This document shows, piece after piece, positions 34,535 through 48,195 of a stretch of DNA of 64,000 nt. Made by a program: the position numbers and the translations under genes. The notes under the pieces were generated by a model. The model was not told where the DNA came from and did not search any database. It saw only the letters and a list, made by a program, of their open reading frames with translations. The stretch lies in assembly GCA_028753945.1 (NCBI GenBank), contig JAPNXP010000010.1, positions 2,545,042-2,609,041 on the forward strand. Direction: 5' to 3'. The DNA comes from Hexactinellida sp. DTS-2022. Taxonomy: Eukaryota > Porifera > Hexactinellida. Numbering within the stretch: the stretch's first letter is position 1; every line of letters starts with the position of its first letter.

Positions 34535-34680
34535 CAGGGCCGGCGCCACCGAGGGTGTCCTGGGTGTCCGGACACCCACTGCCTCAAGGAATTGAAGCGT
34601 TGCTTGTACAGTGACACCCACTAGACTATACAGTGGATACCCACTACACACACACCTCATAATATGTGGCGCCGGCAATG
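34535..34680. mobile_element. 146-bp GC-rich MITE
   Basis: Ends CAGGGCCGGCGCCAC and GTGGCGCCGGCAATG. The flanks share AAATT only. The interior carries repeated GGTGTCC/GGACACCCACT pieces. hAT-like by end sequence. Confidence 0.65.
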
Positions 34681-34786
34681 AAATTGTAGTATTTACTTGT
34701 ACAAAACTTAGGTCTTATACTTTTGATAACTTATTTGGATTATGGTTCATTAAAATTAGAAATTATATAACCTACAGTGCATGATA

Positions 34787-35338
34787 CAGTAGAACCTCGT
34801 GAATATGAACACATAGGGACCGTCAAAATTTGTTCACCTTATCCGAAATTTGTACTAACTGGTGTCATTTGTATTGAAAATCCTTTGAGTCCCAAAATTG
34901 TGACATACTAACCAGAAATTCATATCGTTAGAACGAAATAGTACATTAGCATCACCAGACAGACCCCACAGTCATAGGCGTCGTAAATGCAAAGGTCAAT
35001 CCTTCGGGCCGCCCGGAAATTCCGGGTAATGCCCGGGTAAACTCGGGGTATAGTATTAGTAGCATAGGGGCAACCCTTTCGGGCCGCCCGGACATTTCCG
35101 GGCACCCGGGCGGGTTACGACGCCTATGCCCACAGTATAAGTATAGGTCTTCACATAGCACTTGTATGTATATATATATTTAGATTCATTTAGCTAGTAG
35201 TAATTACATGCAAACAATATTTCTGCTATTCACAATTAGACATCATTTTGGAAGATAATTGCAAGCACTTTCGTATCTGTATATTCACGCCCACCGGATC
35301 GCCAATTAATTATGTTCATATACTAACAGGTTCTACTG
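34787..35338. mobile_element. Tc1/mariner-type MITE with a nested hAT
   Basis: Ends CAGTAGAACCTCGTGAATAT and ATACTAACAGGTTCTACTG, TA on both sides (34785-34786, 35339-35340). It belongs with 31320-31498. The hAT at 34973-35128 lies inside. Confidence 0.82.
34973..35128. mobile_element. 156-bp hAT-type MITE
   Basis: Ends CATAGGCGTCGTAA and TTACGACGCCTATG, 8-bp duplication CCCACAGT at 34965-34972 and 35129-35136. GGGCCGCCCGG occurs twice inside. Confidence 0.92.
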
Positions 35339-35526
35339 TACTAGCTAAATTCTATATTAGTATTCCAATAATTAAATGGTTTTGGTTTTACCGCTTGAAT
35401 CAGACTATTTTGGCGCTCAAATTGCACGCCAATCAAATTTGCTAAACTGACCAGAACTCAAACAATCCATGGTTGGTATTCTATTGACTTGTGAATAGTC
35501 TGTACATCGTAGTTCACGATCGAGGC

Positions 35527-36513
35527 TATATAAATATTTGTGTGTGTGTGTGTTTGTTTGTCCTCACATCACTTCAGAGAGCTCTCAACAGATCAGAACC
35601 AAATTTTGTATGTCACTTAGGAGTTACCCACCCACCCTGAATACGGAATTTTTAAGAAAAATATCCACATCTTCCCTCTTAAAAGGTGCCAAAACTTTAG
35701 CCAATTAATTTCGAGAGTTTTCCAGTATGGATTAGCAGCAACCATTCAGTAGTATATAAGGATTTTAGTTCTGAATCAATTGTTAAGTGTACATTATATA
35801 ATGCCTATATGAGACTGTAATTTAATTGGTCTAGAATAAATTCATTCATCCAATCAGTTATTTATGTTCCATCTGTCACCAATACATTCTAACTGCCAAT
35901 CTGTCTATTGATTTCCCAACTGGTCCAAATAGTTGTATTCATAGTTCCTTAATGATCGTTAAATAAGAATAATTGGAAAGAGGTTGAGATATAATCTTCT
36001 AAATGGCACTCTATACAACGGTCATTTGTTGTGCTTTTTAAAAAAACATTATGTGATTTCCTATCATATAATCAACCTGTGTATGAGGCCTTCAAACGCT
36101 AAATGACGCTTCGAAGGAGGAAAACGTTTACGAATGTGACAGACCGTTCTTTTTATTACAAAATGGCAAAAAACGTGACTAAGAGAGAGGATGGTTATAA
36201 TTTTGAGTAATTTTTCGTTACATTTCATAATATTTAAACCGGTATAACAAAATATTTTTTTCTATTTATACAAGCGTGGGCCGCAGGCCCGAGTGCGAAT
36301 CCAAAAGATCTGCAATAAAGTCAATATACTCATATTAATGCATCTATACATGTCACATGTGTCTATCATATACACTTACACAAAATAATATTAGACCAGT
36401 GAACGATAAATTTTGTGAAGGAAGCCCCGAAAGTCGAAAGCTGCGAAAAAAAGCCTTCTGCAGGATCTAGTAGAATAGCGCAGCCGAGAGGGCGGCCATT
36501 CGGCTAGTAATTA
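35527..36513 (+). repeat. Candidate Helitron-like or other repeat
   Basis: It opens with a GTGTGTGTGTGTGTTTGTTT run like repeat C and closes with a GC hairpin (GCCGA...TCGGC) ending CTAGT. A 3' hairpin followed by CTAG is a Helitron trait, but the spacing is unusual and the 5' TC is missing. No coding sequence. Confidence 0.25.
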
Positions 36514-36656
36514 ATAAAAAGATAAAATTGAAAAATATATTTCTTAACTTAATTAACTTCATATATCTCTGTTTGATATTCTGAGATTGGGTGATTATGG
36601 GGATGCTTAGTTCAATTATTTTGGAAATTGCGTTTAACTTAGCTGTTCCCTTACAT

Positions 36657-36850
36657 CAGTGGTTCTCAACCTGGGGTCCGCGACCCAAAAGGGGTCCGCG
36701 AAATATTTTAAGGGTCCGCCGCGGTACCTACACGATAATAGTATCATACTATTTGTACATGTTTTGGGTCGCTTAGTATATGTTTTTGGGTCGCAAGATT
36801 TTTTTAATACAACCAGGGGTCCGTTAATTTGAAAAGGTTGAGAACCACTG
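36657..36850. mobile_element. 194-bp hAT-type MITE
   Basis: Ends CAGTGGTTCTCAACC and GGTTGAGAACCACTG are perfect, with 8-bp duplication CCTTACAT at 36649-36656 and 36851-36858. End sequence of this kind is widespread among animal hAT elements. Confidence 0.94.
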
Positions 36851-36931
36851 CCTTACATCGACTCAAATTGCGATATAAGAACACATCAAAAAAAATTAAA
36901 TTACTACATGTTTTTATCTTTCAGTATTTAT

Positions 36932-37447
36932 GTTGCAGTGTATTAGAGAACTTAGTGAGTACGCGTACACACCATTTAAGTTTGGTGTGTACGCGTACTC
37001 ACCAAACTGTGTAGTGAGTACGCGTACACACTAAATGTAATTTGTGTGTTAAGATTATTTTTCATGTAATGAGTTGTTTCACGCTTGATTTATGTAAAAC
37101 CTCTGAATATAGTTAATTAAGAAGCTGGAAATCATGAAGTGAGATATTAAGGGATTCTAAACAGAATTCTAATCAGTAACTTCAACTTTCATTTGAATGT
37201 TTACGGCTTTTTAATTAACTATATTCAGAGGTTTTACCTAAATTAAGTTATTGATTGAGACAATAATTATTACTAATATAAATGAGCTTAGAATCGGAGA
37301 AAACAACTCATTACATGAAAAATACTCTATCAGACAAATTACATTTAGTGTGTACGCGTACTCACTACACAGTTTGGTGAGTACGCGTACACACCAAACT
37401 TAAATGGTGTGTACGCGTACTCACTAAGTTCTCTAATACACTGCAAC
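36932..37447. mobile_element. 516-bp foldback element
   Basis: Arms starting GTTGCAGTGTATTAGAGAAC and its complement cover nearly the whole length. Each arm has several GTGAGTACGCGTACACAC units, each nearly palindromic around ACGCGT. The flanking ATTTAT (36926-36931, 37448-37453) is the likely target duplication. Confidence 0.88.
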
Positions 37448-37559
37448 ATTTATAACCATCTGAGGTGGTGTAAATGCATCCTCGTTTACATTTGTAGTTG
37501 TTGCACGAATATTCCATGAAATATGTGAGACAATAATTCAGTTACAGTATTAAGAATTA

Positions 37560-38190
37560 GATGTCTTTATTTTACGTATATACATATATGTATATATATA
37601 TATATATAAAGTGTCCGAAAATCCAGGAAAAGTGTCTTTAATCGGCAAATTATCCATAGGACACGCCTCAAATTTGCCTATGCAAAAGAACGGATTTCGG
37701 ACACTTTTTCGGGTTTTGGGACAAAATATAAAATTTAGATAATAAAGGGTCAATATTTGTATATATATATATATATACTGTTAGAAAGTGTCTTTGTATT
37801 TCACATAAATGGACACTATTTAAAACGCCGGCGTTAGAAAGTGTCTAGTTATTAGAAATAGACAAAATACTCCATAAATTACACTTTTATGGTGTATTTC
37901 CTTAGAGGGAATCGAGCTTTTTGTACCTAAATTGTGTTGTAAAAAAAGCCAGCTTTTTAAAAAGTGTCCATTTATGTGAAATAAAAAGAAAATTTTGTAT
38001 ATATATATATACTGGCGCGCTTCGCTTGCTAGGTCGCTTCGCGGAAGAACATAACCACACACCAACCGCTTTGCGGTTGACGTGTGGTTTATACACTTCC
38101 AACATTGATTATATTGCGTAAATAGGCCTAATTAACCAAATTTAACAATGTAAAATTTAATGATTACGTGATCATGCGACAATGAGTAAG
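37560..38190. other. AT-repeat stretch and GC-rich patch, no gene
   Basis: TA-dinucleotide runs occur near 37590, 37760 and 38000, among diverged repeats of AAAGTGTC(C). 38013-38090 has CGCTTCGC-type text similar to 41155-41220. Confidence 0.5.
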
Positions 38191-38197
38191 CATATTG

Positions 38198-38982
38198 CAG
38201 TGGAAATTTTTAGGGCTGTAAGTGGAAATAGGAAAACTATGCTAGATCTAATGAAGTATTATTGACATATAGGTTATCGGTAGTTACAAACTGAATGGCA
38301 TTATCAAAAATGATCTACGTATTCTCCTAAACGTAGTTCTAGACAATTCATGTTAATTCTGTCATAAATTATACTTTAGATTTGTTAACAAATTTATTTT
38401 TGTTCACCCATGATTATTGATTATATTTCCTGAACAAGGTATAATTTTTTCAAAAATCCTAATATATATGGTTCAAAGTTTTTAAGTGACCCACGTCGCG
38501 CCATTTCGCGCATTTAGAAATTTTTTATAAGAATATTACATCACCTCGGTTTTAGAGCTAGTAGAACCCAGTTTTTGACAATATTGTTGAGATCTCAGTA
38601 TATAAAAAGTAAGTTTCCACTAATTTGCCGACATTTCAGCTCCCTGCTAAACTTTAATTCATCAAATTGACACGAAATTGTTTGATATTAGTCAGAATCT
38701 AATTCATCGTAATCCAAAACTCACTCGATTCGAGTTAAGAAATTCAAAAGCTCCCTTGTTATGCATAGAAAATAATTTTATTTGAAGAAGTATAATTTGT
38801 AATAGAATCACACTGTCAAAAATCCAATACTTTGAATAGTCATAACAACCAAAATATTTCTCAGATTAGAATGAAATTATGCATTACTAGGTTATTTGAT
38901 ATTCTGAATTCAGTGGTAACCACGAATTCAAGTTTCAATAGAATGACAATTTTATCCTATTTCCACATAAATTCCCAATGTG
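38198..38982. mobile_element. CACAGTG-type (Transib-like) element, copy 2, short form
   Basis: Left end CAGTGG... (first two bases of CACAGTGG lost) and right end ...CCCAATGTG, with 5-bp duplication TATTG at 38193-38197 and 38983-38987. The left 610 bp match 17411-18020, and the right 160 bp match pieces at 20010-20050 and 20940-21058. The tandem array is absent. Confidence 0.75.
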
Positions 38983-39418
38983 TATTGGCAATCTGGTGTG
39001 ACCAACGTGTCCGCATCATTAATGTCCATATTTTGTTAGATTTTCAGATTTTTATCTCTTAGGACATACGGACAGTTCGTTACATGGACATTTCGTTACG
39101 CGTTCACTTTGTTACATATTTATGTTTCATTATATTTTTTATTCATTTGATAGTAACAAAAACGCAACAATATCACTGAAATATAGTATAATATTAGGTT
39201 ATTTATTTGAGAATAGAAGAGATTATTTAATGAGAATTGATTCCAAAGAAGGTAATATTAAGTCGATTCTATGCAAAATTGCTGAGCAACTCCCGTTTTA
39301 AAAATTCTATTGGGGATCGATGGAAGGATTAGAGTCTTCAAAGCGTCTTCACTAGCCTTGTTTTTAACTCTTTGTTGGTTTTTCTCCACCTAAAACTTGG
39401 ATTGCTTTACTTTCTCAT

Positions 39419-40160
39419 TTATGTGGAACAATGAATTTTCATATATTTGGATGATGGTAGCCTATGGTAGAGTTGTAGGAGCGATGCCATTGTTATCGGG
39501 TAAAGTTGTTCAACTAACGTTCCACCTGGAAGCTTGCGTCCCACATACGTATGCTCAAAGTAGAGAGCAAAATTATGTACCAGAGGTATTGCAAGTTGTG
39601 CGATTACTTGAGGAAAAAACTCCAAGACATGAAAGGGTGATGCAAAGGCAAGAACAGGTAAGAGGCGGATGCGAAGTGCCAGAGCCTTTTCTTGAACATA
39701 GTCGGCCTGCAGTCTAAACTCCTGAACCTTACGCCAAATGTTCTGGGTGAGGTGAAAAAGCATCCTTTACTTCTGTAATTCTGTAAGTGTCCAAATAGAT
39801 TGAAAGCTATTAATTGCAGCCTTTTCGAAATCCATTATCATGTTGGTTGGTAAGGCATTCTTGCAAATAATCTTGATATGTTCCCACATCCTTTTGTATG
39901 TGGTTTCCATCTTGTTCGGTAATAGATGTCCATCCTCCATGAGATATGGCCCGCTTTGTAGTCCATGGATGCAGTATACCTGCGAATAGAGTTGGGACAG
40001 TTTTGAAAGTACCATCGGAGAGCCATATTTGAGAAGAATTTGAAATTTCTAGGTTCATCTGGGTTACAAATATTATAATTTGCTGTGGACCTGGACCAGA
40101 ATCGTATAACAGAAAGTCATCACCTTTTGCAGTTAATTTATATTCCAATGGAATAATCAA
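39419..40160 (-). pseudogene. MULE transposase fragments
   Basis: Three frames share the minus strand. 39810-40160 has IWLSDGTFKTVP, the first-aspartate motif. 39767-40015 has MIMDFEKAAINSF, the second-aspartate motif. 39419-39763 has FHLTQNIWRKVQE, the block after it. The order and spacing are those of a MULE transposase core, broken by two frameshifts and lacking most N- and C-terminal sequence. It differs clearly from the copy at 24745-25855, so it represents another lineage. Confidence 0.8.
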
Positions 40161-40683
40161 TTCTTCGAGACTGTCAGGTTGAGCAGGGACAAATTATGAC
40201 TTTGCCTCACTCGCCGTATCGTCGCTTAACACTATCCACCTTAGGAAGTTTTAGTGTCTTTCTGCTGCTGCACTTTCAAGCTCATCACCAACTATGTGGT
40301 AAACATGGTTGTTGCTCTCTATTGCTCTCCTTTTTATCCCAATTTTCACTTTCATGCTACGAACATGTTTCATATCAGAATCATGAAGATGTTCATTAGT
40401 GCGTTTGATGATTTATGTGCCTTTAGTGATGTATTCTTGCCTTGCAATATTCTATCTTTTCGCATTGCCGATGTGTAATATCACCAATGACTCGCTGTTT
40501 ACAATTTACAAAGCTTCCTTCTACAAGCTTATAACACTCTTTCTTACATTTGGAAGACCGATTCAAATTAAATTGTGGTTCTGGATCCATACTTCAAAAT
40601 TTCTAATTTTCATAAACGTAATGTTTAAGATTATAATATAGATACTAGTAGTACATTATATTTCCGTTTCAACAGCTTGTGTA

Positions 40684-42249
<1,566 letters not shown>

Positions 42250-42833
42250 CTTGTGTACTCTTACCACAATACTTAAGTGCATATACACAACCAATAATAT
42301 TTGGAGTGACAATTATAAATTAAATAGTCTCCATTGATATGTACGGTTTTCACTAGGTGTCACAATCCACACATTGATTCGTTGTAAAAATATCAAATAT
42401 AATGAAATATAAATGTGTAACGAAGTATCCTTGTAATGAAATGTCCATGTAACGAAGTGTCCGTGTAACGAAAATGTCACTAACGTAATGCCATGTATCT
42501 CCCTATTAGAGAGCGGGAGTTATGTGCGATTAAGTGAATTTTCATGTTTCTCGAAATGTGACAATGACGTCATAACTTGTCGAGATATGAGAAATATTGA
42601 GTGGAAACCTCAACTTGTTGGCGGGTGCTAAAAGTTACCGCTATATGCCAAAAATCTAAATTTGGAAAACGTCCACTTTCTTCAATCAACTTCAATGAAC
42701 ATACAAACAAATATAACACACATATATAAAGGTTTGTGTTTTAATAGTATAGATATAACGGTAGATGTAATGAAATCACATTTATGAGCGACGTCTAAGA
42801 AACCTTATATTGTATTAATCAATTAATTGCAAA

Positions 42834-43005
42834 CCTTAGCTATCAATTGCAAACCTTAGTTGATCATTTGCAAACCTTAGTTGATCAATATCAAACCTTA
42901 GTTGATCATTTGCAAACCTTAGTTGATCAATATCAAACCTTAGTTGATCAATTGAAAACCTTAGTTGATCAAATGCAAACCTACCTTAGTTGATCAGTTG
43001 CAACG
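42834..43005 (+). repeat. Minisatellite, unit about 21 bp
   Basis: Eight units of TGCAAACCTTAGTTGATCAA-type sequence, with TTTGC and ATATC variants alternating. Confidence 0.92.
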
Positions 43006-43059
43006 CCCTCGCAAGAAAATTGTACACGTTCAATTTCCATTGAACATGTTGCATCAACA

Positions 43060-43175
43060 ATATTGCTTGAAACATTTAACATACACGATGCAACAATGTT
43101 GTATGCTACTTTGTTGCATGGAAAATTTAACATACACGATGCAACAGTTGCTAGCAACTTTGTTGCAACGTGTAT
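43060..43175. repeat. Inverted GATGCAACA/TGTTGCAT motifs
   Basis: CATACACGATGCAACA occurs twice, with facing TTTGTTGCA segments. The same ATGCAACAAAGTTGCAT theme recurs at 44370-44560, so it may mark a degenerate foldback family. Confidence 0.5.
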
Positions 43176-43359
43176 AGTGGCCTTAACGGAAGTTCACTTG
43201 TAGTAGTCAATATAGTCTACCCCAGCAAATTCACTAGTGTGAAGAAGACTTAGTGTAGATCATATACAAAAGTATTCGACCATCCAACATTTTAACCTTT
43301 GAAAATAGTACTATAGTAGGCCTGTTTCATCGTAACTTGATTCGCACCATGGATGTAAT

Positions 43360-43669
43360 CAGGGGCGGCGCCAGAAATCGAAGAACGGGGGGGCTGGGAA
43401 TGCCGAAACTCGTTTTTGAGGGGGCCAAGCGTATGTTGCAAATTAACTTTTAATTATTTCGAGTAATAAGAATGCACGTACAATTGCAAGAAAGAAAAAC
43501 AAACTTTAAAACATAAGCTATCGTACTCAAATTACAAAATTTTGTCCAATTCAAAAGAATGCGCGTCGGCTTACCCAAAATTAAGAGGGGGCTCTCCCAA
43601 AATTACGGGGGGGCTCTTTATAATTACGGGGGGCTTGAGCCCCCCGAATTTGGGCTGACGCCGCTACTG
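43360..43669. mobile_element. 310-bp hAT-type MITE
   Basis: Ends CAGGGGCGGCGCCAG and CTGACGCCGCTACTG, 8-bp duplication GATGTAAT at 43352-43359 and 43670-43677. Confidence 0.92.
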
Positions 43670-43679
43670 GATGTAATTT

Positions 43680-44643
43680 ATCTATATTAACTTTATACGC
43701 GTCGTAACTTGATCTAGATTGTAATCTAGTCAACGATAGAATGGGACAAGGATTGAGATGAGTATAAATTTGTCGTAAAATGCTAAAAAACATATACCAC
43801 ATACCAAAAACTTAGTAATTTCTCAAGCAATTTCTTATTCATTTATTATTATTATTGATTTATATTATGGATGAAATTCAACGTAATAATTTGGCGTAAA
43901 TTTCTATTGGAATGGAACGTATTCAATTGAAATAAAAGAAGGAAAAAGACATATAAGAATTAATTTTCGCAGGAAGGCCTCGCATTTTAGAGTGGAATGC
44001 GAAAATCTATACAGGGTTAGTCAAACATTATTGAATAGAATGTATATTTAATGTATCTGTTGGTATGTAAATAATTTTTGTATAAACTAAAGACATACAG
44101 GGCTAAAGTTTTGTGTATATGGGCCTCCTCGAACAACTTCGAGTATTGTTCGAATGAATTTATAATTTCAAAAATAATACTATTCTTTCTTTCGCGAGTG
44201 CTAAGTGTCGAGAATAAGCACTTGACAAGCGACAACCTGTTGTTTTGTGGCCGCCACAGTCGGGTAACGATCTTTGAAGCGTAGCCAATAGTATTTTACT
44301 GTGCCCACTACTATTTAATTAAAAGTAAACTCGATTCAGGATATTCAGAATGAATTAAATTTTATCGCAATCGTTGTTACATGCAATTATTACATACAAC
44401 AAAGTTGCATGTAAAATGGTGACATACAAGGTGCAGCAATGTTGCATGCAACATTGCTTTTTCTGCTGCATAAAAATAGGTCACAGCTCAATTTCCATGC
44501 AACAAAGTTGCATGAAATGCCAAACAAAATCATAGATAGATGATGCAACAATGTTGCATCATGTCTTTATACTAATATCCAAATGTATTACAAGTACGTA
44601 TGAAATATCGTGAAAACTTATTATCAGAAGTTTTCTCTTATAG
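43680..44643. other. No gene recognised
   Basis: AT-rich, with the palindromic ATGCAAC...GTTGCAT motifs noted at 44370-44560. Short frames lack domains. Confidence 0.4.
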
Positions 44644-45106
44644 CATACTTTCCAACCGTCCCGCTTTTTGGCAAAGATTTTGTGAATTGTCCCGCGTCCC
44701 GCTTTAAGACACGTTTGTCCCGCTTTTTGTACCCTGTATTTCATTTTTGTGACAATAACATTAAAATATAAATATTGAGCATTGCTTCTTCCAATTAGGT
44801 AATAAATCTGTTGAATTGACTAGCGTCCCGTTTTTTTAGCGGGACGTCCCGTTTTATTGACGGGACGTCTCGTTTTATGCAATTGGAGCAAGGTTCCTTC
44901 CGTTGAGATAATCAAATTATTACGATTAATAGGACTATTTTTAACTCTAATTATAGAATATGTAGTATATGAATTATTATTAACTAGTAATAGTAATACT
45001 ACTTCACTTATTTATGTACTAATGTTCTTTGTCCCGCCAAACTTCCTTATGTCCCGCCAAACTTCCTTATGTCCCGCCAAAGACTTGCTATAGGTTGGCA
45101 AGTATG
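44644..45106. mobile_element. hAT-like element upstream of the integrase exons
   Basis: Ends CATACTTTCCAACC and GGTTGGCAAGTATG, flanked by TTATAG on both sides (44638-44643, 45107-45112). TTTGTCCCGC and GGGACGTCCCGT motifs repeat inside, and GTCCCGCCAAACTTCCTTAT is in tandem near the right end. Confidence 0.7.
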
Positions 45107-46286
45107 TTATAGGTTGTTCGTAATAAGAAGGGTAATTTGAAACGTTTTGAATACCCACACAAATCCGAAATCCTTAATATCCTGGAGGCGTATCATGTGG
45201 ATTACCCGGGCATCAATGCTATGACGTGCTCTATTAGACAAACCTATTTTTGGGATAATATGTACGACACTATCGAACAATTTGTAAGTTTGTTTCAATT
45301 GGTTAGTTATTACAATGATAAATTTTAGATTAACGTCACTCTACAAATAGTTCAAGTCATGTTACTTTTGTCAGATAAATTCTTCGAATATTCCGCATCC
45401 ACACAGGGAACTCCAATTTATCATTCCCCTGATAGACTTTGGCAGGACATAGGCATTGATTTATTTGTTGATATAACTCAAAATGAGTTTGTATACAAAC
45501 ATGTGCTCGCCTTTGTTTGTTACTTAAGCAAATATGTCGTTACACGACCGCTTAGAACGAAAAGTAGTGCAGAAGTAGTTGCTGAGCTATTGAGTGTTTA
45601 TCTCACTTACGGTGTCCCGAAAATATGCCAGCACGACCAAGGAAGAGAATTTACCAGCAAGGTTAGTAATTCCAATAACTTATAAAGTATAACGCGATAG
45701 TAGTTATGGCCTCTACACGATACGATATTGTCATTCTAGTTAATCAGAAATGCAAACTTTAACTTATCCTTCATTGTCAACAATGATACTGACATCAATT
45801 ATTGTACAACATTCCAACAAGATCGTATGCAACAGTTGCATCATTAAATAATTATTGTATCTAATCTACTAATCTAGTATCGTTCAAGCACGTCTCATTG
45901 TTTTGACTGCTGATAAATCTATTTATTTTTGAAGTCACTAGACTCACTACGTAATTCTGATTGTTGCTATTGTAATGATGATGAAATATTCGATTTCTTT
46001 TCATCAAAAAATTTAATATGACTGACCAATTTAAAACTTTAACAGGAGTCGGCCTAGGAGTTCAGCGATCTGCATCAACAGTTAGGAGTAGGAGAACAAA
46101 AGTAAGTATAATATATTTTAAACTAGAGTTTCTAATAATCAAGTCTGTATGATTGATTTATTGCAATTTAGATCGGAACTCCATGAGAGCAGTTTGTCTA
46201 TGGTATTTCGCGATAAACATTCCTTGAAGAATTAAATTTTTTACAGGTAAGTAAATTCATAGAACTTATTTTCGTATGGTTATAAC

Positions 46287-47461
46287 CAGGGGTGTTAGAA
46301 ATGCTCTTAATTAACAGCCGATTTTGATGTTAGCTGTTAACAGCTCATTATTGAAAGTCATTTTCTTGATTTATCAGGCCGTGACCTTCGTTATATAAGG
46401 CCTTACTACTACTCCGACCCATGGATTACTTAAAGTCCATTGATAAATAGGTGACTTATCTTTATCTCAATAACTAGTAATGATATACGTCATAAATGTA
46501 CTATAACTATATAGGAACTTGGTATCAAGGTATACATAGCATCCTTCAGAATTGTGCTATTTCACCATATGATGACGTAATCACTATTTTGGGTGCGAAA
46601 TATCGTATTTTAATCACTTGCTTTTACCATAGTTAAACGCGTTATAAATGTTCAAGATTGGAACATGATGATGCCCAGGACTAGTTAAAAGAAATATATT
46701 GAAATTATAAATGGAATGTTGACACATTCCTCGGTTGCCAGGGAAATGTAAATTTCCTAAAATGAACCATAACTCAAATACTATAAATTTTATGTCAACT
46801 GGGCGAGTTCTGATCTATCCGGAATAGGTAACTTCCAATTCATTGATAATACATCATTTATGCTTAATTTCATTAACTTTTGAGATAATGAGATAATTAG
46901 CTTTGAACAATTATTTGCTAATTATCTCATTATCAGAAAAGTAACGAAAGGTCAATAACGAAATAACGAAGGTAACGATCAGGCCTACTTTTAGTATATT
47001 TATACTATAGTACCGTACTATAGTATAGTACGGTACTATAGTATAAACTATAGTATAAATGCTTTTGTTCAAATATAGCTATACGTACTACGTATAGCTA
47101 TATTTGAACAAAAGCACATTGTATTACCATCAGTATATTTACGTATGCAAAGAAAAGCAAATTGCTATGTAGCAGCTTTTATTAATTTCTAGAAATAATA
47201 AGAAATTATTCACTCTTTAGAAGAGTCGTTTTAAGCAAATCGTTCTTTCATTGTAAATGTCGATTCCACTTAACATAGGATATGTCTCCTATGAGATATC
47301 GAAGCAGATAATTGTAAATATCAGGCTCTTAATATGCTGTTAATTAAGAACGCATTTAACAGGTCAATAACAACTAGCTGTTAACAGCTCAAAATTGCTG
47401 TTAGCTGTTAACAGCTCGAGCTGTCAACTGCGTTGTTAACACATAGATGTTTCCACCCCTG
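46287..47461. mobile_element. hAT-type element with nested repeat B fragment and palindromes
   Basis: Ends CAGGGGTGTTAGAAATGC and, at the right, TTTCCACCCCTG share CAGGGGTG. Flanks GTTATAAC and ATTAGAAC agree at 6 of 8 positions. TTAGCTGTTAACAGCT palindromes lie near both ends. Repeat B (46378-46900) and palindromes (47008-47116) are inside. Confidence 0.65.
47008..47116. repeat. Two adjacent palindromes
   Basis: 47008-47050 is a near-perfect palindrome of CTATAGTACC(G)-type text. 47060-47116 is perfect, with 28-base arms starting TGCTTTTGTTCAAATATAGC and one central base. Confidence 0.9.
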
Positions 47462-48195
47462 ATTAGAACAAATAGAACATGATCAGCAATATTTATTATC
47501 AAACATTCTACTTTCAAAGGAAGATATTATCAGGAAATTAAAAGGGAATCTGTTTGTTTCCCCTTTGCAAGAAAAGATTCTTCACAATACGTTGAAAAAG
47601 AAATGTGTCCAACAGTTACTATCCTTTTCTCTATCCTCACTCCGTTCGAAATGGTTTGTTATATGTTCTAATAGCAATATATTAATATAAAATGTATCGT
47701 TATGCTAACATGATGCGACTGTTTCTAGAGAGAAGAGATTATGAACATACTCTGCACTGTGCAGAAGTTGCATATGCTAACTTGTATGAAAACCAGACAC
47801 TACAGAGTATACATTGCATTAAATATTCACACACAGTTTTATACTCAGTAGTAAGTGAAAATAATATAATTTGTGTATAAATACAGTTTTCGTATACTTT
47901 TTATAGTACTATTCTACACAAGCAAGCTTTGCTTGCTCTAATACAATCCGGTAAAAAACAAAAACATTAAAAAGATTTATTATTAGTTATCTAAAATGGA
48001 TTCTAGGTAGAGTATTCCCCATCTCCAATGCAAAATTTCAATTATAGCTCTTTGCCAGTTCTCAATCGGAGAAACAAATAAAATTCAATTAGTTTTAAGA
48101 TATACGTGTAGGATATCATCCATTTATGTTTTTAGATATGTAAACACCTAGAATCAGAAGTTATTTTCAGAATATTTTCATCTGCGACGGAAAAC

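Larger units (their letters stand above)
45113..47880 (+). pseudogene. Intron-containing integrase (Ty3-integrase or Ginger type), probably broken
   Basis: Exon 1 (about 45113-45276) has a zinc-binding-like integrase N-terminus, HVDYPGINAM then TYFWDNMYDTIEQF. The donor GTAAGT at 45277 and an acceptor ending TTTTGTCAG near 45373 join it to exon 2 (45374-45661). Exon 2 is the rve catalytic core: WQDIGIDLF with the first aspartate and CQHDQGREF with the second. The next donor is GTTAGT. A later piece at 47692-47850 (LHCAEVAYANLY) fits the region after the catalytic glutamate. The exon carrying that glutamate was not identified. A hAT at 46287-47461 occupies the intervening stretch. Clean splice signals between integrase blocks are unusual for an LTR retrotransposon. 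They fit a Ginger-type DNA transposon or a domesticated integrase. Confidence 0.6.

Noticed and set aside
35527-36513. Helitron
   Set aside because: Only a terminal hairpin and CTAGT are suggestive. No 5' TC, no Rep/helicase frame and no second copy to fix the ends. Kept only as a low-confidence repeat.
42834-43005. CRISPR-like array
   Set aside because: Units are contiguous without unique spacers, and the genome is eukaryotic. It is a minisatellite.
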